Assembly (NCBI GenBank): GCA_023461275.1 | Contig: JAEYMI010000103.1 | Span: forward strand, 1-64,000 | Direction of reading: 5' to 3' | Length of the DNA stretch: 64,000 nucleotides | Source of the DNA: Actinomycetes bacterium | GTDB taxonomy: Bacteria; Actinomycetota; Actinomycetes; Mycobacteriales; Mycobacteriaceae | Shown: positions 8,785 through 16,906 of the stretch, in pieces | Position numbering within the stretch: position 1 is the stretch's first letter | Layout of the letters: each line of letters starts with the position of its first letter | Made by a program: the position numbers and the translations under genes | Notes under the pieces: model-generated | Databases searched by the model: none | What the model saw: only the letters and a program-made list of their open reading frames with translations | What the model was told of the DNA's origin: nothing

Positions 8785-9281
8785 GCTCAGACGAAGCACG
8801 GCGTCGGGTGGAGTATCACGCTGTCGGTGGCGCGCTTGCGCAACTCGACGCAAAGAACCCACAGGCGGCCCTACTGCTCGCCGGCGTGATCAAAGCCGTT
8901 GTCGTGGAAGCGGAACGGTCGTCGCGATTTGCCAAGGCACTCGTTGACGTCGTCGAATCACTCGCTCCGAGTCCGTTGTCTGGCGACCCGGTTGCGGTGG
9001 CAGCGCCTCCGCCTGCGCGGAAGCGCGCGGCGGCGCCGCGCAAGCGGGTGGTCCGTCAGCCCGGTGCCTTCGACCCGTTCGTGGTGTATCGCGAAGGCGG
9101 AGCTGCGCTCCTGACTGAACGTCTGGGTTCGCTTGAGCTGGAACAACTTCGCGACATCATCGCCGAGCAGGAACTCGACACCCGCAAGGAGACCGGCCGC
9201 AAACGTAACCTAGAGGTCATCGTGGAGTGGATCGTGGCGAAGGTCGAGGCTTCGGAGAACAAGGGAGCGGTGTTCCGTTAG
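8781..9281 (+). CDS. Small basic protein coupled to ParA-like ATPase
   Basis: A 166-aa protein not recognised as a known family. The N-terminal 65 residues are predicted helical. Residues about 72-96 are Pro, Ala, Arg and Lys rich (PPPARKRAAAPRKRVV) and probably disordered and DNA-binding. The C-terminal part (LELEQLRDIIAEQELD) resembles the small SAP/Rho-N-like helical modules. It starts inside the stop codon of the ParA-like gene, so it could play the part of a ParB-like partner. It converges on the CRISPR effector operon, and the two stop codons overlap at 9278-9281. Confidence 0.7.
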   Translation: MSSDEARRRVEYHAVGGALAQLDAKNPQAALLLAGVIKAVVVEAERSSRFAKALVDVVESLAPSPLSGDPVAVAAPPPARKRAAAPRKRVVRQPGAFDPFVVYREGGAALLTERLGSLELEQLRDIIAEQELDTRKETGRKRNLEVIVEWIVAKVEASENKGAVFR

Positions 9282-10213
9282 CTCGGCTGGCCGGCCTGCG
9301 CGATCACCTTCGCGGGCCCGAATGATCCGTATCCCTGAGCCGACCGATAGATGGCTGATTCGCGGATCGACGGCACTCCCCGTGAATCCAGCTGTTGTGA
9401 ACCGTGCTTTCGCCTATCAGGCGACTCGGCGATGAGTCCGGGATCGGTCACCACCGCGGCGATGGTGGCGCGGCCGAGTGGTTCGCGCCAGACCGGCCAG
9501 CGGAAGGCGCCGCGATTCCAGTTGCTATCACACGCGGGGGTGACGACTCGTGCGCGATCGCGGCCCTGCACTGTGGCGAGTGGGTAGAAAGACAGGCCGA
9601 GGAATGCGAGCCAGTCGGCACCTGGGACACCCAGGATTGAATCCTTGGCCGGTGGTATTCCTGATAAACCTTGCAGGCGTTCACCTTCGGGCTCGAAGCC
9701 CAGCGTCGAAAATGTTCCGTCGTACTTCCACGGCCCGAACAGGACTTCCTCGACTCGGTGTGAGTCCAGTGCTTGGCCGATCTCCCGCACGATCTTCAAG
9801 AACTTCTTCTGGCCTGCGGTGAAGTCAAAATGCGTCGGCTTCGCTTTGCCACTTCCGGCGTAGCCGCCCTCCACGAGGAGACCGCTCCACAAGTCGAGAT
9901 CTGGATCGTCATCCGCCAGTTCGTGCACCCAATCCTTGAGATCCTCCGCGTCGCAGGACAGTTGGTCAAACGGTGCGCCAACCGGATAGTTCAACACCGA
10001 TCCTTGGAGCCGACGATCGCGATCGGCGAGAACGGCTTCCACCATCGCCTCCTTACTCGCGACCCCGTGGACTACTGCATGGGGAAATGGTCCGCTACTC
10101 CACGAAAGTTGGGCGTCGATACCTTGGCGATGCAGTGCCTCTAAAGCGCCCAGCCCGCACAGGAAGCCCTGCGCGGAGGTGGCGCGGATTGGGTCCAGCT
10201 CGATTGCGTTCAT
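9278..10213 (-). CDS. Type I-G CRISPR protein, GSU0052/Csb3-like (candidate Cas8-type subunit)
   Basis: A 311-aa protein, last gene of the csb1-csb2-cas3 operon; its start overlaps the cas3 stop by 4 nt. Its place beside cas3 and its size match the Geobacter GSU0052 family (Csb3, also named a Cas3-extension family), proposed to supply the large-subunit function in type I-G. It starts MNAIELDPIRATSAQGFLCGLGALEAL. I recognise it by context more than by motif. If it is the Cas8-type subunit it would read the PAM and recruit Cas3. No separate larger Csx17 gene is present. Confidence 0.7.
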   Translation of the reverse strand: MNAIELDPIRATSAQGFLCGLGALEALHRQGIDAQLSWSSGPFPHAVVHGVASKEAMVEAVLADRDRRLQGSVLNYPVGAPFDQLSCDAEDLKDWVHELADDDPDLDLWSGLLVEGGYAGSGKAKPTHFDFTAGQKKFLKIVREIGQALDSHRVEEVLFGPWKYDGTFSTLGFEPEGERLQGLSGIPPAKDSILGVPGADWLAFLGLSFYPLATVQGRDRARVVTPACDSNWNRGAFRWPVWREPLGRATIAAVVTDPGLIAESPDRRKHGSQQLDSRGVPSIRESAIYRSAQGYGSFGPAKVIAQAGQPS

Positions 10214-13200
10214 GACGTGCCGCCGCTTTCGTTGTGCTCGATCATTCGACTCGCCACATGGTCAGCCAGGCGCAGAATGGCTTCTAGCCAGGCGAAGCCG
10301 TAGTAGCCGTAGTTGGCGACTGCGTCGGCGAACAACTGTGGCGCACTGCCGCCGACCGAGCCTTGCGCATATGGGTTCTCTGCCGCGAAGCTACCGAACT
10401 GCTCGTCGCTGTAGGCGACAGCGTCATGGGGTGTGGCCGCTTGTGGTCCAAAGAAGGGGCGCGCGAACCCGTGATGGGTGGCGACCAGCGCACAGATGAG
10501 GGTCATCTCCTGCACTGGGAACTCGCTCGGCTCCTTGGCCATGAGCATGGCGAGAGAAGCCAGTTCGTGGCGCAGACCCTGCGGTATGCCGGCCAGGTCG
10601 CGTGCACTCTTTGCTCGTTGTCTGTCATTGAATGGGATACCTGACTTGGCAAGCAGGGTCGCGTCGAGTCTCCCCTCGTGCAACATGAGCTGGAATCGGT
10701 TATCCGCCTTGCCGATATCGTGAAATCGTCCGGCCAATGACATGCTGTCGCGCTCAATGCCAGTGAGTCCCAACGTGTCGGCGAAACTGTCGGCGGTGCG
10801 CTGGACGTCGTCGAGGTGTTTAGCGAGAGGGTATGGGAGGCCGACGTTGGCGCTAGCAATGGGATCGCCGGTGAAATCGGACTTTTCGTCCTGAGTGTTC
10901 ACCGCGTCGCGCTGATCGGATATCCGGTGCGTCACCACATACGTGTCACCCCACCGTGTCGTCACTTCGCGGCAATCCTTGCGGCTGAAGGACGATGCTA
11001 ATGCCTGGACGGCGTCGTGCCAGGCCTGTCGTTCTTCGCGGTAGCGGTCGACAATAGCTGCGGGCCAATCCGCCTTGATCCACTCCGCGATTACGTCCTT
11101 CGGTTCCGCGCCCACTTCAGCCACGTACTTGGGGTTTGGGATCCAGTCGGAATCGTGTCGGGACTCTTCGTCAGCGCCGAGCCGGGTCTTGGCAATGGCG
11201 AAATGCTGCTCGGGCGACATGGCGTCGTTTGCCGAAGGCTCGTTGCCTGGGACGAGATCGGGATTGAGCCGCAGTGTGATTTGTCCCGACTGTAGTGCGG
11301 TCAAGTCTCCGAGATCGACGACCGCATCGGTGTTGTCGGGGTCCCAGTTGTATGCGCTGAGCCCTCCGTAGGAAGTCGGAACCACTACCGTGTCGCCGGG
11401 GCGAATGTCGTTCGGATTCGTGGTGATGACGCTATCCTCGCGGCGCCACAGCAGAACCGGCCGAATCCACCCACGACGGTTGGAGTCGGGCGCGTTGACG
11501 CCTTCGATGTCAGTGAGCGCATGTTCGAGGGCTTGGTCAGAGTCCATGCTCCGGCGGAGCCACGAAATCGCCTGTGCCCGAGGGATAGACAGTGCTTCGC
11601 CCATCCTCGGTGTCACTGCGGTCAAGGCTGTGACGATGTCAGGCTTGGTCACGTCGGTCGTTTTCGTCCCGGTGCGGGCGGCGTCATCGTTGCCAGTCGA
11701 TGCGATAGCGCTCAGAACGAGCTCGTTGACGTCGGTGCGCCACACGATCTCGACGTCGGTGTCGGCATCGGTGTCCGCGCCATGAAGAAACGGAGCGATG
11801 TCGACGTCACAGTCGGGGATAGGTGCCGTTCGGACGAGCCGATCCATGTGGGTTCGCAGCAGTGTCAACGATCGCGGCGGCTCGACGCTGAGTTTAGAGC
11901 GCCACTCGGATGTAAGCTGCTGGCCCATCGCTTCGATTCCGAAGTCGGAAATGCCTTTGTCGTTCAACCACTTCCAGGTTTCAGCCAAAGCTGGACCATA
12001 GACGGGGTCGTCGGAGTTGGCAGGTCCGAATATGACGCTGGGAACTGCGGTTTCGCCGAGTTGTGCGTAGCGTGCTCCAAGTCGGTCGACGCGACCGAAT
12101 CGTTGGACGAGTGCGTCGATGCTCGCGACTTCAGTGAGCAGCACATCGAAGTCCAGGTCCGCTCCGGCCTCCAGTGTCTGGGTGGCGACCACAATCGACT
12201 TGGCCTGTTGGGCTTTACCGTCCGACCGCCAGCCTGAACCGCACAGCTTGTTCACTTCGTCCATGACCATGTCGCGGTCGAGCCCACGCATCCGTCCGGT
12301 GACCAGGATGACCTCAACGGAGTCATCGACAGACGCCCGAAGCGTCGAATAGATTGACGCCGCGAGACGCACACGGTTGACGATGACGCCCACTGACGTC
12401 ACGTCGTCGGACTTGATCAAATTTTCAGCAGCACTAGCAATCTCGCGAGACTTTAGGGTGTCTGCTTTGACTGGATCCGCAGGAAGCTTGAGGGCATCGA
12501 GTCGCACGGGCTTCTTCGCGGTGAGCCTTGTTCTGAGTGTGACGTTGTCACGATCGGCGCTATCCAAACCGAACGAGTCCTCGACTTCTGCTGCTGGGAC
12601 GGGAGTGGCAGACAGCTTGACCACTTGCCAGCGGTCCACCGACGGGTCGAGCCCGGACCGGAACTTCTTGCCGATCGTGGAGAGCAGGGTGGCGAATGGT
12701 TGGGCAAGATGGACTTCGTCGAGAAGAATGAGTGCGTCATTTCCGACGAGTCCCGCGTGGATGGGTTTCATACTGTCCGAGACGCCGTACCCACGGAAAA
12801 GTAGCCGCGAGCCAATCTTGTCGACGGTCGACGTGATGAGGCACGGCACATCAGGTCGCTGAGCCCAGGTGCCATCTTCGATGATGCCACCGCGCAACTC
12901 GGCGACCATCAGTGGAGTTGATTGTGCCCCAGCCAGTTCGGCTTGACGCTCGAGTAGACCGCGCTTGACTTGCTCGAGCACAGAACCCTGTGGCGCATCC
13001 AACAGCCGTCGACGTAGTTCGACTCCATGCGCGTGAGCCTGCTGAACAATCGATCGTCGATCAACGACGGTGATGATCCTGCGCGGGATGGGAAGTCCGG
13101 CGGCAAGGGCGAAGAGAGCGATGTCGATGATGGATGTCTTGCCGCTGCCGGTGGGCAGATCTAGTTGCGATGGGAACTTGCCGTCGCCCTGAGCAAACAG

Positions 13201-13296
13201 CTGTCCGGTCAGTCGGATCTGCCACGGGAACGGATCGTGACCGTTGGCCTCGCGGAAGAACTGCGGAAAGTCGTTGGCAGACAATGCCATGGTCAT
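10210..13296 (-). CDS. cas3: CRISPR helicase-nuclease Cas3, type I-G (C-terminal HD)
   Basis: Cas3 unwinds and degrades target DNA once Cascade has formed an R-loop. The 1028-aa product has the helicase first: Walker A PTGSGKTS (about residues 48-55), DEVH box in LLDEVHLAQPF, and the late motifs around QRFGRVDRLG. The HD nuclease follows near residue 857 (GRFHDIGKADNRFQ). The helicase-then-HD order is the mark of type I-G/I-U Cas3, the reverse of most type I enzymes. Start and stop overlap both neighbours by 4 nt, so the effector operon is translationally coupled. Both active centres look intact. Confidence 0.93.
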   Translation of the reverse strand: MTMALSANDFPQFFREANGHDPFPWQIRLTGQLFAQGDGKFPSQLDLPTGSGKTSIIDIALFALAAGLPIPRRIITVVDRRSIVQQAHAHGVELRRRLLDAPQGSVLEQVKRGLLERQAELAGAQSTPLMVAELRGGIIEDGTWAQRPDVPCLITSTVDKIGSRLLFRGYGVSDSMKPIHAGLVGNDALILLDEVHLAQPFATLLSTIGKKFRSGLDPSVDRWQVVKLSATPVPAAEVEDSFGLDSADRDNVTLRTRLTAKKPVRLDALKLPADPVKADTLKSREIASAAENLIKSDDVTSVGVIVNRVRLAASIYSTLRASVDDSVEVILVTGRMRGLDRDMVMDEVNKLCGSGWRSDGKAQQAKSIVVATQTLEAGADLDFDVLLTEVASIDALVQRFGRVDRLGARYAQLGETAVPSVIFGPANSDDPVYGPALAETWKWLNDKGISDFGIEAMGQQLTSEWRSKLSVEPPRSLTLLRTHMDRLVRTAPIPDCDVDIAPFLHGADTDADTDVEIVWRTDVNELVLSAIASTGNDDAARTGTKTTDVTKPDIVTALTAVTPRMGEALSIPRAQAISWLRRSMDSDQALEHALTDIEGVNAPDSNRRGWIRPVLLWRREDSVITTNPNDIRPGDTVVVPTSYGGLSAYNWDPDNTDAVVDLGDLTALQSGQITLRLNPDLVPGNEPSANDAMSPEQHFAIAKTRLGADEESRHDSDWIPNPKYVAEVGAEPKDVIAEWIKADWPAAIVDRYREERQAWHDAVQALASSFSRKDCREVTTRWGDTYVVTHRISDQRDAVNTQDEKSDFTGDPIASANVGLPYPLAKHLDDVQRTADSFADTLGLTGIERDSMSLAGRFHDIGKADNRFQLMLHEGRLDATLLAKSGIPFNDRQRAKSARDLAGIPQGLRHELASLAMLMAKEPSEFPVQEMTLICALVATHHGFARPFFGPQAATPHDAVAYSDEQFGSFAAENPYAQGSVGGSAPQLFADAVANYGYYGFAWLEAILRLADHVASRMIEHNESGGTS

Positions 13297-15026
13297 TGAT
13301 CCCTTCTGGATCCCGGCATCGGGAGCAGCAGCCCGTAACCGAAGTAGCGGCCGGCCCCGAGGATCAACGGGCCTGAGACAGGTTCGTCGAAGGTGATCTG
13401 CAGGTGAGTGGTGTAGTTGCGGTGCCCCGTGGTGCCAGCGCCGTACTGCGGGAACCTCCTCCGCGCCTCGGGATTTCGTACCCTACCGATCTGCACAGGC
13501 GGAACGTTCGGCCACGGCGAACCCGGCACAGCGGATACCGACAGCGGAGTGGGGAGCCCTACGAGGCGACAAGTTCTTTCGACGATGGCGCTGATGGCGT
13601 CGTTGATCTCGTCGATGCCTGCGTTGGGTTTCACCTTGGGGTGGCGATCGAGGGCGACAGGTGTGACGCTCGCCCAGTGCGTCGCTGGGCGCGCCCAATA
13701 ACTCCGCGACGAGACGCCTGCGCGTTTGTCGAACCCAGTTGTCGGCGAGTGGACCACCGGGTTGGACAAAAATCGTTCTGTACCGCCTGGAAGCGTGACA
13801 AAGAACGGCTGATCCCGAGAGTCGTCGCGCCATGCGTTGATCGCCGAATGCAAGGCGTGTTTCTCGTCGTCGGTTGTTGACTCCGGCAGTGCCAATGCCA
13901 CCGCCCGGATCAGGCCGTCCGAGCGCATGTGGCCGACGTTGGGTAGCGCGAGCACCGACAGATGTGATGCGTCCAGCGCTGCAGATGGCGCTCCACCCTG
14001 GCGATGTCCGCTGATGAAGGGTGGCACCGGTTGGGGTCCGTGAGACATCAGCGCGCCACGGACCGCGCGTGTCAGTTCGTAAGTTCTTGCCAAGCTCAGT
14101 GATTCGCGTGGGTCGAGTGGAAAGACGATCCATTCGGATTGATCGTGCACAATTCCCTGAGCGTGGTTGATTGGTTCGCTGCCAGGTGCTGAGTAGGTCG
14201 TCATCAGGGCGGGTAGGGCGCGCCCGCTGATTCCCTGATGTCTGCGGAAGTCGGTCATGAGAATGTCAAGAACTCCTGACTGTACGGTTCGGAGTGCGGA
14301 CCCGCTGGTGATTCTTGTTGAGTCATCGGCGGCAGGAACCCATGTCGGAGCGGGTGTTTCGCTGCTGGGTATGAGCCTGCAACTGACCATCGATGACGAG
14401 TGCCCCAGGCGTGCAATCGATCCCACGATGCGGTCAAGCTCGGCGCGCTCGGAATCCGATGGCTCGGCTGTGGGCCACGTGTACACAATCGTGTCACTGT
14501 CGGGATGGACGACCGGGAAGTAACGCGGTTGGTGGTTTCTGTTCTCCGGCAACAACTCCAGTGCGGCGTCCGGCGCCGACTTCTCGCTGGCTGTGTACTT
14601 GATTGTGTCGGCCTTGAGTTTGCTGACCAACTTGTCGTGCTTCTTCTCGCGCGCGAGTCGCTGCTTCTCGGTCTCGTTCTCGTCTGGGATGAGTTCGAGA
14701 CTGGCGATCTCACGCCACTGCGGATGCACGTCGCGTGCCCACGAAGTCGCGAAGTTGCCTGCGACGTAGTGGGTCACCGCCGAACGTTCAGTCCACGCCG
14801 GAGTGCCATCGTCGCGGTAGGCAGAACATGACATCTCGGGTGCGCCTTGCGATTCCCACCAGCGAAGCACCGTGATGGCATCTTCATCATCGCTGTCGCG
14901 CAGTGCGGCGTCGACCGCGGCGTAGTAGAGGCGTGCCGGGTGGGGTGGCCACTCGGTGGCTGCTCGGTCCTCGAAGTTGCTCGCGCTATATCGGCCGGTG
15001 AGGAGCCGGACCTCGATCGCGAGCAT
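13293..15026 (-). CDS. csb2: Type I-G Csb2 (Cas5-Cas6 fusion)
   Basis: Csb2 (GSU0054 family) unites the Cas5-like backbone role and the Cas6-like pre-crRNA endonuclease of type I-G. The 577-aa protein begins with the family signature EVRLLTGRYSAS and EWPPHPARLYYA. Its C-terminal part ends in a RAMP-like glycine-rich stretch, GPLILGAGRYFGYGLL. The array repeat carries a 7-bp stem that suits a Cas6-type enzyme cutting at the hairpin base. The gene abuts csb1 and overlaps cas3 by 4 nt. Confidence 0.9.
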   Translation of the reverse strand: MLAIEVRLLTGRYSASNFEDRAATEWPPHPARLYYAAVDAALRDSDDEDAITVLRWWESQGAPEMSCSAYRDDGTPAWTERSAVTHYVAGNFATSWARDVHPQWREIASLELIPDENETEKQRLAREKKHDKLVSKLKADTIKYTASEKSAPDAALELLPENRNHQPRYFPVVHPDSDTIVYTWPTAEPSDSERAELDRIVGSIARLGHSSSMVSCRLIPSSETPAPTWVPAADDSTRITSGSALRTVQSGVLDILMTDFRRHQGISGRALPALMTTYSAPGSEPINHAQGIVHDQSEWIVFPLDPRESLSLARTYELTRAVRGALMSHGPQPVPPFISGHRQGGAPSAALDASHLSVLALPNVGHMRSDGLIRAVALALPESTTDDEKHALHSAINAWRDDSRDQPFFVTLPGGTERFLSNPVVHSPTTGFDKRAGVSSRSYWARPATHWASVTPVALDRHPKVKPNAGIDEINDAISAIVERTCRLVGLPTPLSVSAVPGSPWPNVPPVQIGRVRNPEARRRFPQYGAGTTGHRNYTTHLQITFDEPVSGPLILGAGRYFGYGLLLPMPGSRRDQ

Positions 15027-16261
15027 CAGTCCTCCGCTGCGACGACCGCTTCGGATGCCGCGCGACTCTTGCGCACGACCTCCACCAGGCGTGGCGTCGG
15101 AGTGAGGAGGTGGAGGTCGTCACGCCAAGGGAGACCAGCTTTGGCGGTCTGGTTGGCTGCTTCGGTCGTCAGAGCGAGTGCGTCCTGCCCACTGATGCTG
15201 AACTCAGTGATGGAGCCGTCTCGTGCGATGACCTCAAACGTGAGGTCAGCCGTAGGTGCGAGAACGCATCGCGAACGTAGGTCGAAGCCGTTCTCGAAAG
15301 ACAATGCTGTCGCGGCGATTCCAAGTGCAGCGAGCGTCGCGCGAGCGGCGGTACCCACCTGTGATCGCGTATCAGCGGGCAACGGTGAGCCATCCGCGTC
15401 GGACACGAATCGAAGTCGCCTCAGCTGGATGAACGAGATCGTGGTGGTCGATTCGATCGACCCTGCGGTGATGCCGCCGGCGGTCTCGTCAATCGACGGC
15501 GTGACATTGCCATGGTTGATTTCAGACGGCTTCAACTCCTTCGGCTTGCCCTTTTCCTTGAGGGCTTCACTTTCGTCGAGGGTCCAGGAATTGTCGGGCG
15601 TTCGGTAGATCTTCGTCCCTTTGATCTCGATGCCAAGCGGGTCGATTCGGGATGAGGTCTTGACGCCTACTGCGATATCTGTGGCAACGATCTCGCTGGT
15701 GATCGCCCGCTCGAACTTGCTGCCCCGGCCACCCTTTGGCCCGGTGGAGTCCCACCCGCCGAAGAGAGCGACGGTAGGTGCGTGGCGGAACAGCGGACTG
15801 GCATTCTTGGTGGTTGCGTTGGTGATCGCCTTGCCGATCGTCCCGGAGCGGAACGGTAGGTCTCCGTCAATCGAGTCGCGGAGGATGGCGTCGTATACGC
15901 GGTGTGGAACCTCGAGATCTGTGTGGATTCCGAAGTCTTCCAACCCTTCAACTGTGCTGAAGTCGACTCCGATGCGGGGCAAGGCGAATCCGTCGTACAC
16001 GGCGTCACTAAGCGCGTTGGACAATACGTGAGCCTGTTGCGCAACCGAGCTCAGCACAACCGATTCCACCTTCTTGGTTTCGCCGTCTGTGCCGCGCACA
16101 ACGCGGTTCTCAGTGGCGTACTTCAGCGCACCGTCGGCGACGCCGTACGTGGGCGGGAAGATTTTCGTGTTCGGGCCGCCGAGTGGCTCGAGGCCGGTCC
16201 GCACCCGGATTCCCGCGCAGGTGTCTACATAGTTGGCGAGGTCCTCGTAGTTCAGCGTCAC
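15026..16261 (-). CDS. csb1: Type I-G Csb1 (Cas7, Cascade backbone)
   Basis: Csb1 (GSU0053 family) is the Cas7 subunit that polymerises along the crRNA spacer in the type I-G effector. The 411-aa product has the family N-terminus (KIFPPTYGVADGALKY) and the helical stretch VLSSVAQQAHVLSNAL. It is the first gene of the effector operon. Its ATG follows AAAGGAG at normal spacing and it is read from a near-consensus promoter at 16336-16364. That promoter is the apparent target of the upstream pseudo-CRISPR guide. Confidence 0.92.
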   Translation of the reverse strand: MTLNYEDLANYVDTCAGIRVRTGLEPLGGPNTKIFPPTYGVADGALKYATENRVVRGTDGETKKVESVVLSSVAQQAHVLSNALSDAVYDGFALPRIGVDFSTVEGLEDFGIHTDLEVPHRVYDAILRDSIDGDLPFRSGTIGKAITNATTKNASPLFRHAPTVALFGGWDSTGPKGGRGSKFERAITSEIVATDIAVGVKTSSRIDPLGIEIKGTKIYRTPDNSWTLDESEALKEKGKPKELKPSEINHGNVTPSIDETAGGITAGSIESTTTISFIQLRRLRFVSDADGSPLPADTRSQVGTAARATLAALGIAATALSFENGFDLRSRCVLAPTADLTFEVIARDGSITEFSISGQDALALTTEAANQTAKAGLPWRDDLHLLTPTPRLVEVVRKSRAASEAVVAAED

Positions 16262-16335
16262 GCGTGACTCCTTTGTCGGGTTTGCGTGTCATACCCGTAT
16301 GCCACGCTCTCGTGAGGTCGTGCTCCCTGCTTGGA

Positions 16336-16364
16336 AAGATACACAGGGGTGGTAGCCGAGTCAA
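16336..16364 (-). promoter_or_regulatory. Promoter of the csb1-csb2-cas3-csb3 operon
   Basis: On the minus strand, -35 TTGACT (16359-16364) and -10 TATCTT (16336-16341) are separated by exactly 17 bp, close to the vegetative sigma consensus. The csb1 start is 74 bp downstream. It is the best promoter match in the csb1/toxin intergenic region. Confidence 0.8.
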
Positions 16365-16383
16365 TATGACCGATCTCGTAAAA

Positions 16384-16399
16384 ATAAAACTAACAAGAA
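16384..16399 (-). promoter_or_regulatory. Candidate Cascade target site overlapping the cas promoter
   Basis: On the minus strand TTC (16399-16397) is followed by TTGTTAGTTTTAT (16396-16384). The pseudo-spacer 100 bp upstream starts TTGTTCGTTTTCT. Positions 1-5, 7-11 and 13 agree, and the two differences fall at positions 6 and 12, which are flipped out and unpaired in type I crRNA-target hybrids. TTC fits the TTN PAM reported for the Geobacter I-U system (from memory). A 34-nt R-loop would run to 16363, touching the -35 box. Confidence 0.65.
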
Positions 16400-16430
16400 C
16401 ACCGCGAAGCGCCGACCAGTTCAGTCGGCT

Positions 16431-16536
16431 CGTTCAATGTGGCCGCGCCAAGGCGCGGAGGGGTGAGGTTGTACGGGTCGCGCAACCAGAAAACGAACAA
16501 TCCTCAATGCGGCCCTCGTTCTATCGAGGGAGTTGG
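16431..16536 (-). ncRNA. Degenerate mini-CRISPR (CreA/CreR-like guide RNA), candidate
   Basis: Read on the minus strand, 16536-16501 has a 6-bp hairpin (CCCTCG, loop ATAGAA, CGAGGG) followed by CCGCATTGAGGA. The array repeat has its hairpin in the same 18-nt slot followed by CAGCATTGAGGC, so the 3' handle agrees at 10 of 12 positions while the stem sequence has drifted but still pairs. A 34-nt pseudo-spacer (16500-16467) follows. A second, more decayed repeat (16466-16431) has the stem CCGCGCC/GGCGCGG and the handle core CATTGA. The unit thus has repeat-spacer-repeat form in the direction of the cas operon. I found no convincing promoter of its own. Transcription is inferred. Confidence 0.7.
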
Positions 16537-16615
16537 TCGTGGCCACAACACTACGCAATCGGGCCGGAGCTGGCCCAGCGTTCGCGAACTCGGTCCAATC
16601 CTTGGGATGGACTAT

Positions 16616-16626
16616 GTATGACATAC
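16616..16626. promoter_or_regulatory. Palindrome upstream of toxin-antitoxin genes, candidate operator
   Basis: GTATGACATAC is an 11-bp palindrome with a central A, 31 bp ahead of the toxin start. Ribbon-helix-helix antitoxins usually repress their own promoter through a short palindrome of this kind. The 16262-16657 gap otherwise holds the cas promoter, the mini-CRISPR and a GGGCC/GGCCC hairpin (about 16561-16576). Confidence 0.45.
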
Positions 16627-16657
16627 TCGGCACGACGGACGGCTTGAGGGGTCGGCC

Positions 16658-16906
16658 GTGAGTCGGGTCTACGTGTCGGCGTCGGCCAAGCGGCACCGGG
16701 TCTCGGCTTCGAGAATTCGCGCAGCACTCCGTCACGCCGGAATGCCAGAGCTGGTCCAGGGAGATCGCATGTTCTTCTTGGGAATCGACGACCGCGGTGT
16801 CCTGCTTGAGCTGATAGCTGTGCCGTGGCCCAAGGATGAGGAGCAGCTGATGGTCATTCACGCCATGCCCTACAAGTGGCGCGGTGGCAGAGGAGGTGCG
16901 ATGTGA
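16658..16906 (+). CDS. BrnT-like toxin candidate of a toxin-antitoxin pair
   Basis: An 82-aa protein starting at GTG 16658 after GAGGGG. It has the look of small RNase-type toxins of the BrnT/DUF4258 kind: an N-terminal helix with SASRIRAALRHAG, a central strand pair FLGIDDRGVLLELIAV, and a C-terminal IHAMPYKW. The toxin-first order with a ribbon-helix-helix partner downstream fits BrnTA-like modules. It lies between the effector and adaptation halves of the CRISPR locus. Family assignment is tentative; catalytic residues cannot be named with confidence. Confidence 0.6.
   Translation: MSRVYVSASAKRHRVSASRIRAALRHAGMPELVQGDRMFFLGIDDRGVLLELIAVPWPKDEEQLMVIHAMPYKWRGGRGGAM

Noticed and set aside
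7927..9281. Chromosomal ParAB partition pair
   Set aside because: No ParB CTPase motifs in the 166-aa protein, and no parS-type palindrome or origin genes nearby; the close linkage to the Z1 gene argues for a different role.
11521..12237. 238-codon open frame antisense to cas3
   Set aside because: Entirely inside a well-supported cas3 gene, with composition typical of an antisense shadow.
16439..16621. 60-codon plus-strand open frame over the mini-CRISPR interval
   Set aside because: The interval is better explained by the degenerate repeats on the minus strand; the frame has no ribosome binding site.
16561..16630. Possible second target of the pseudo-spacer in the toxin promoter
   Set aside because: I found only a 5-base match (GTTCG) without agreement at the first seed positions, so control of the toxin by this guide is not supported.
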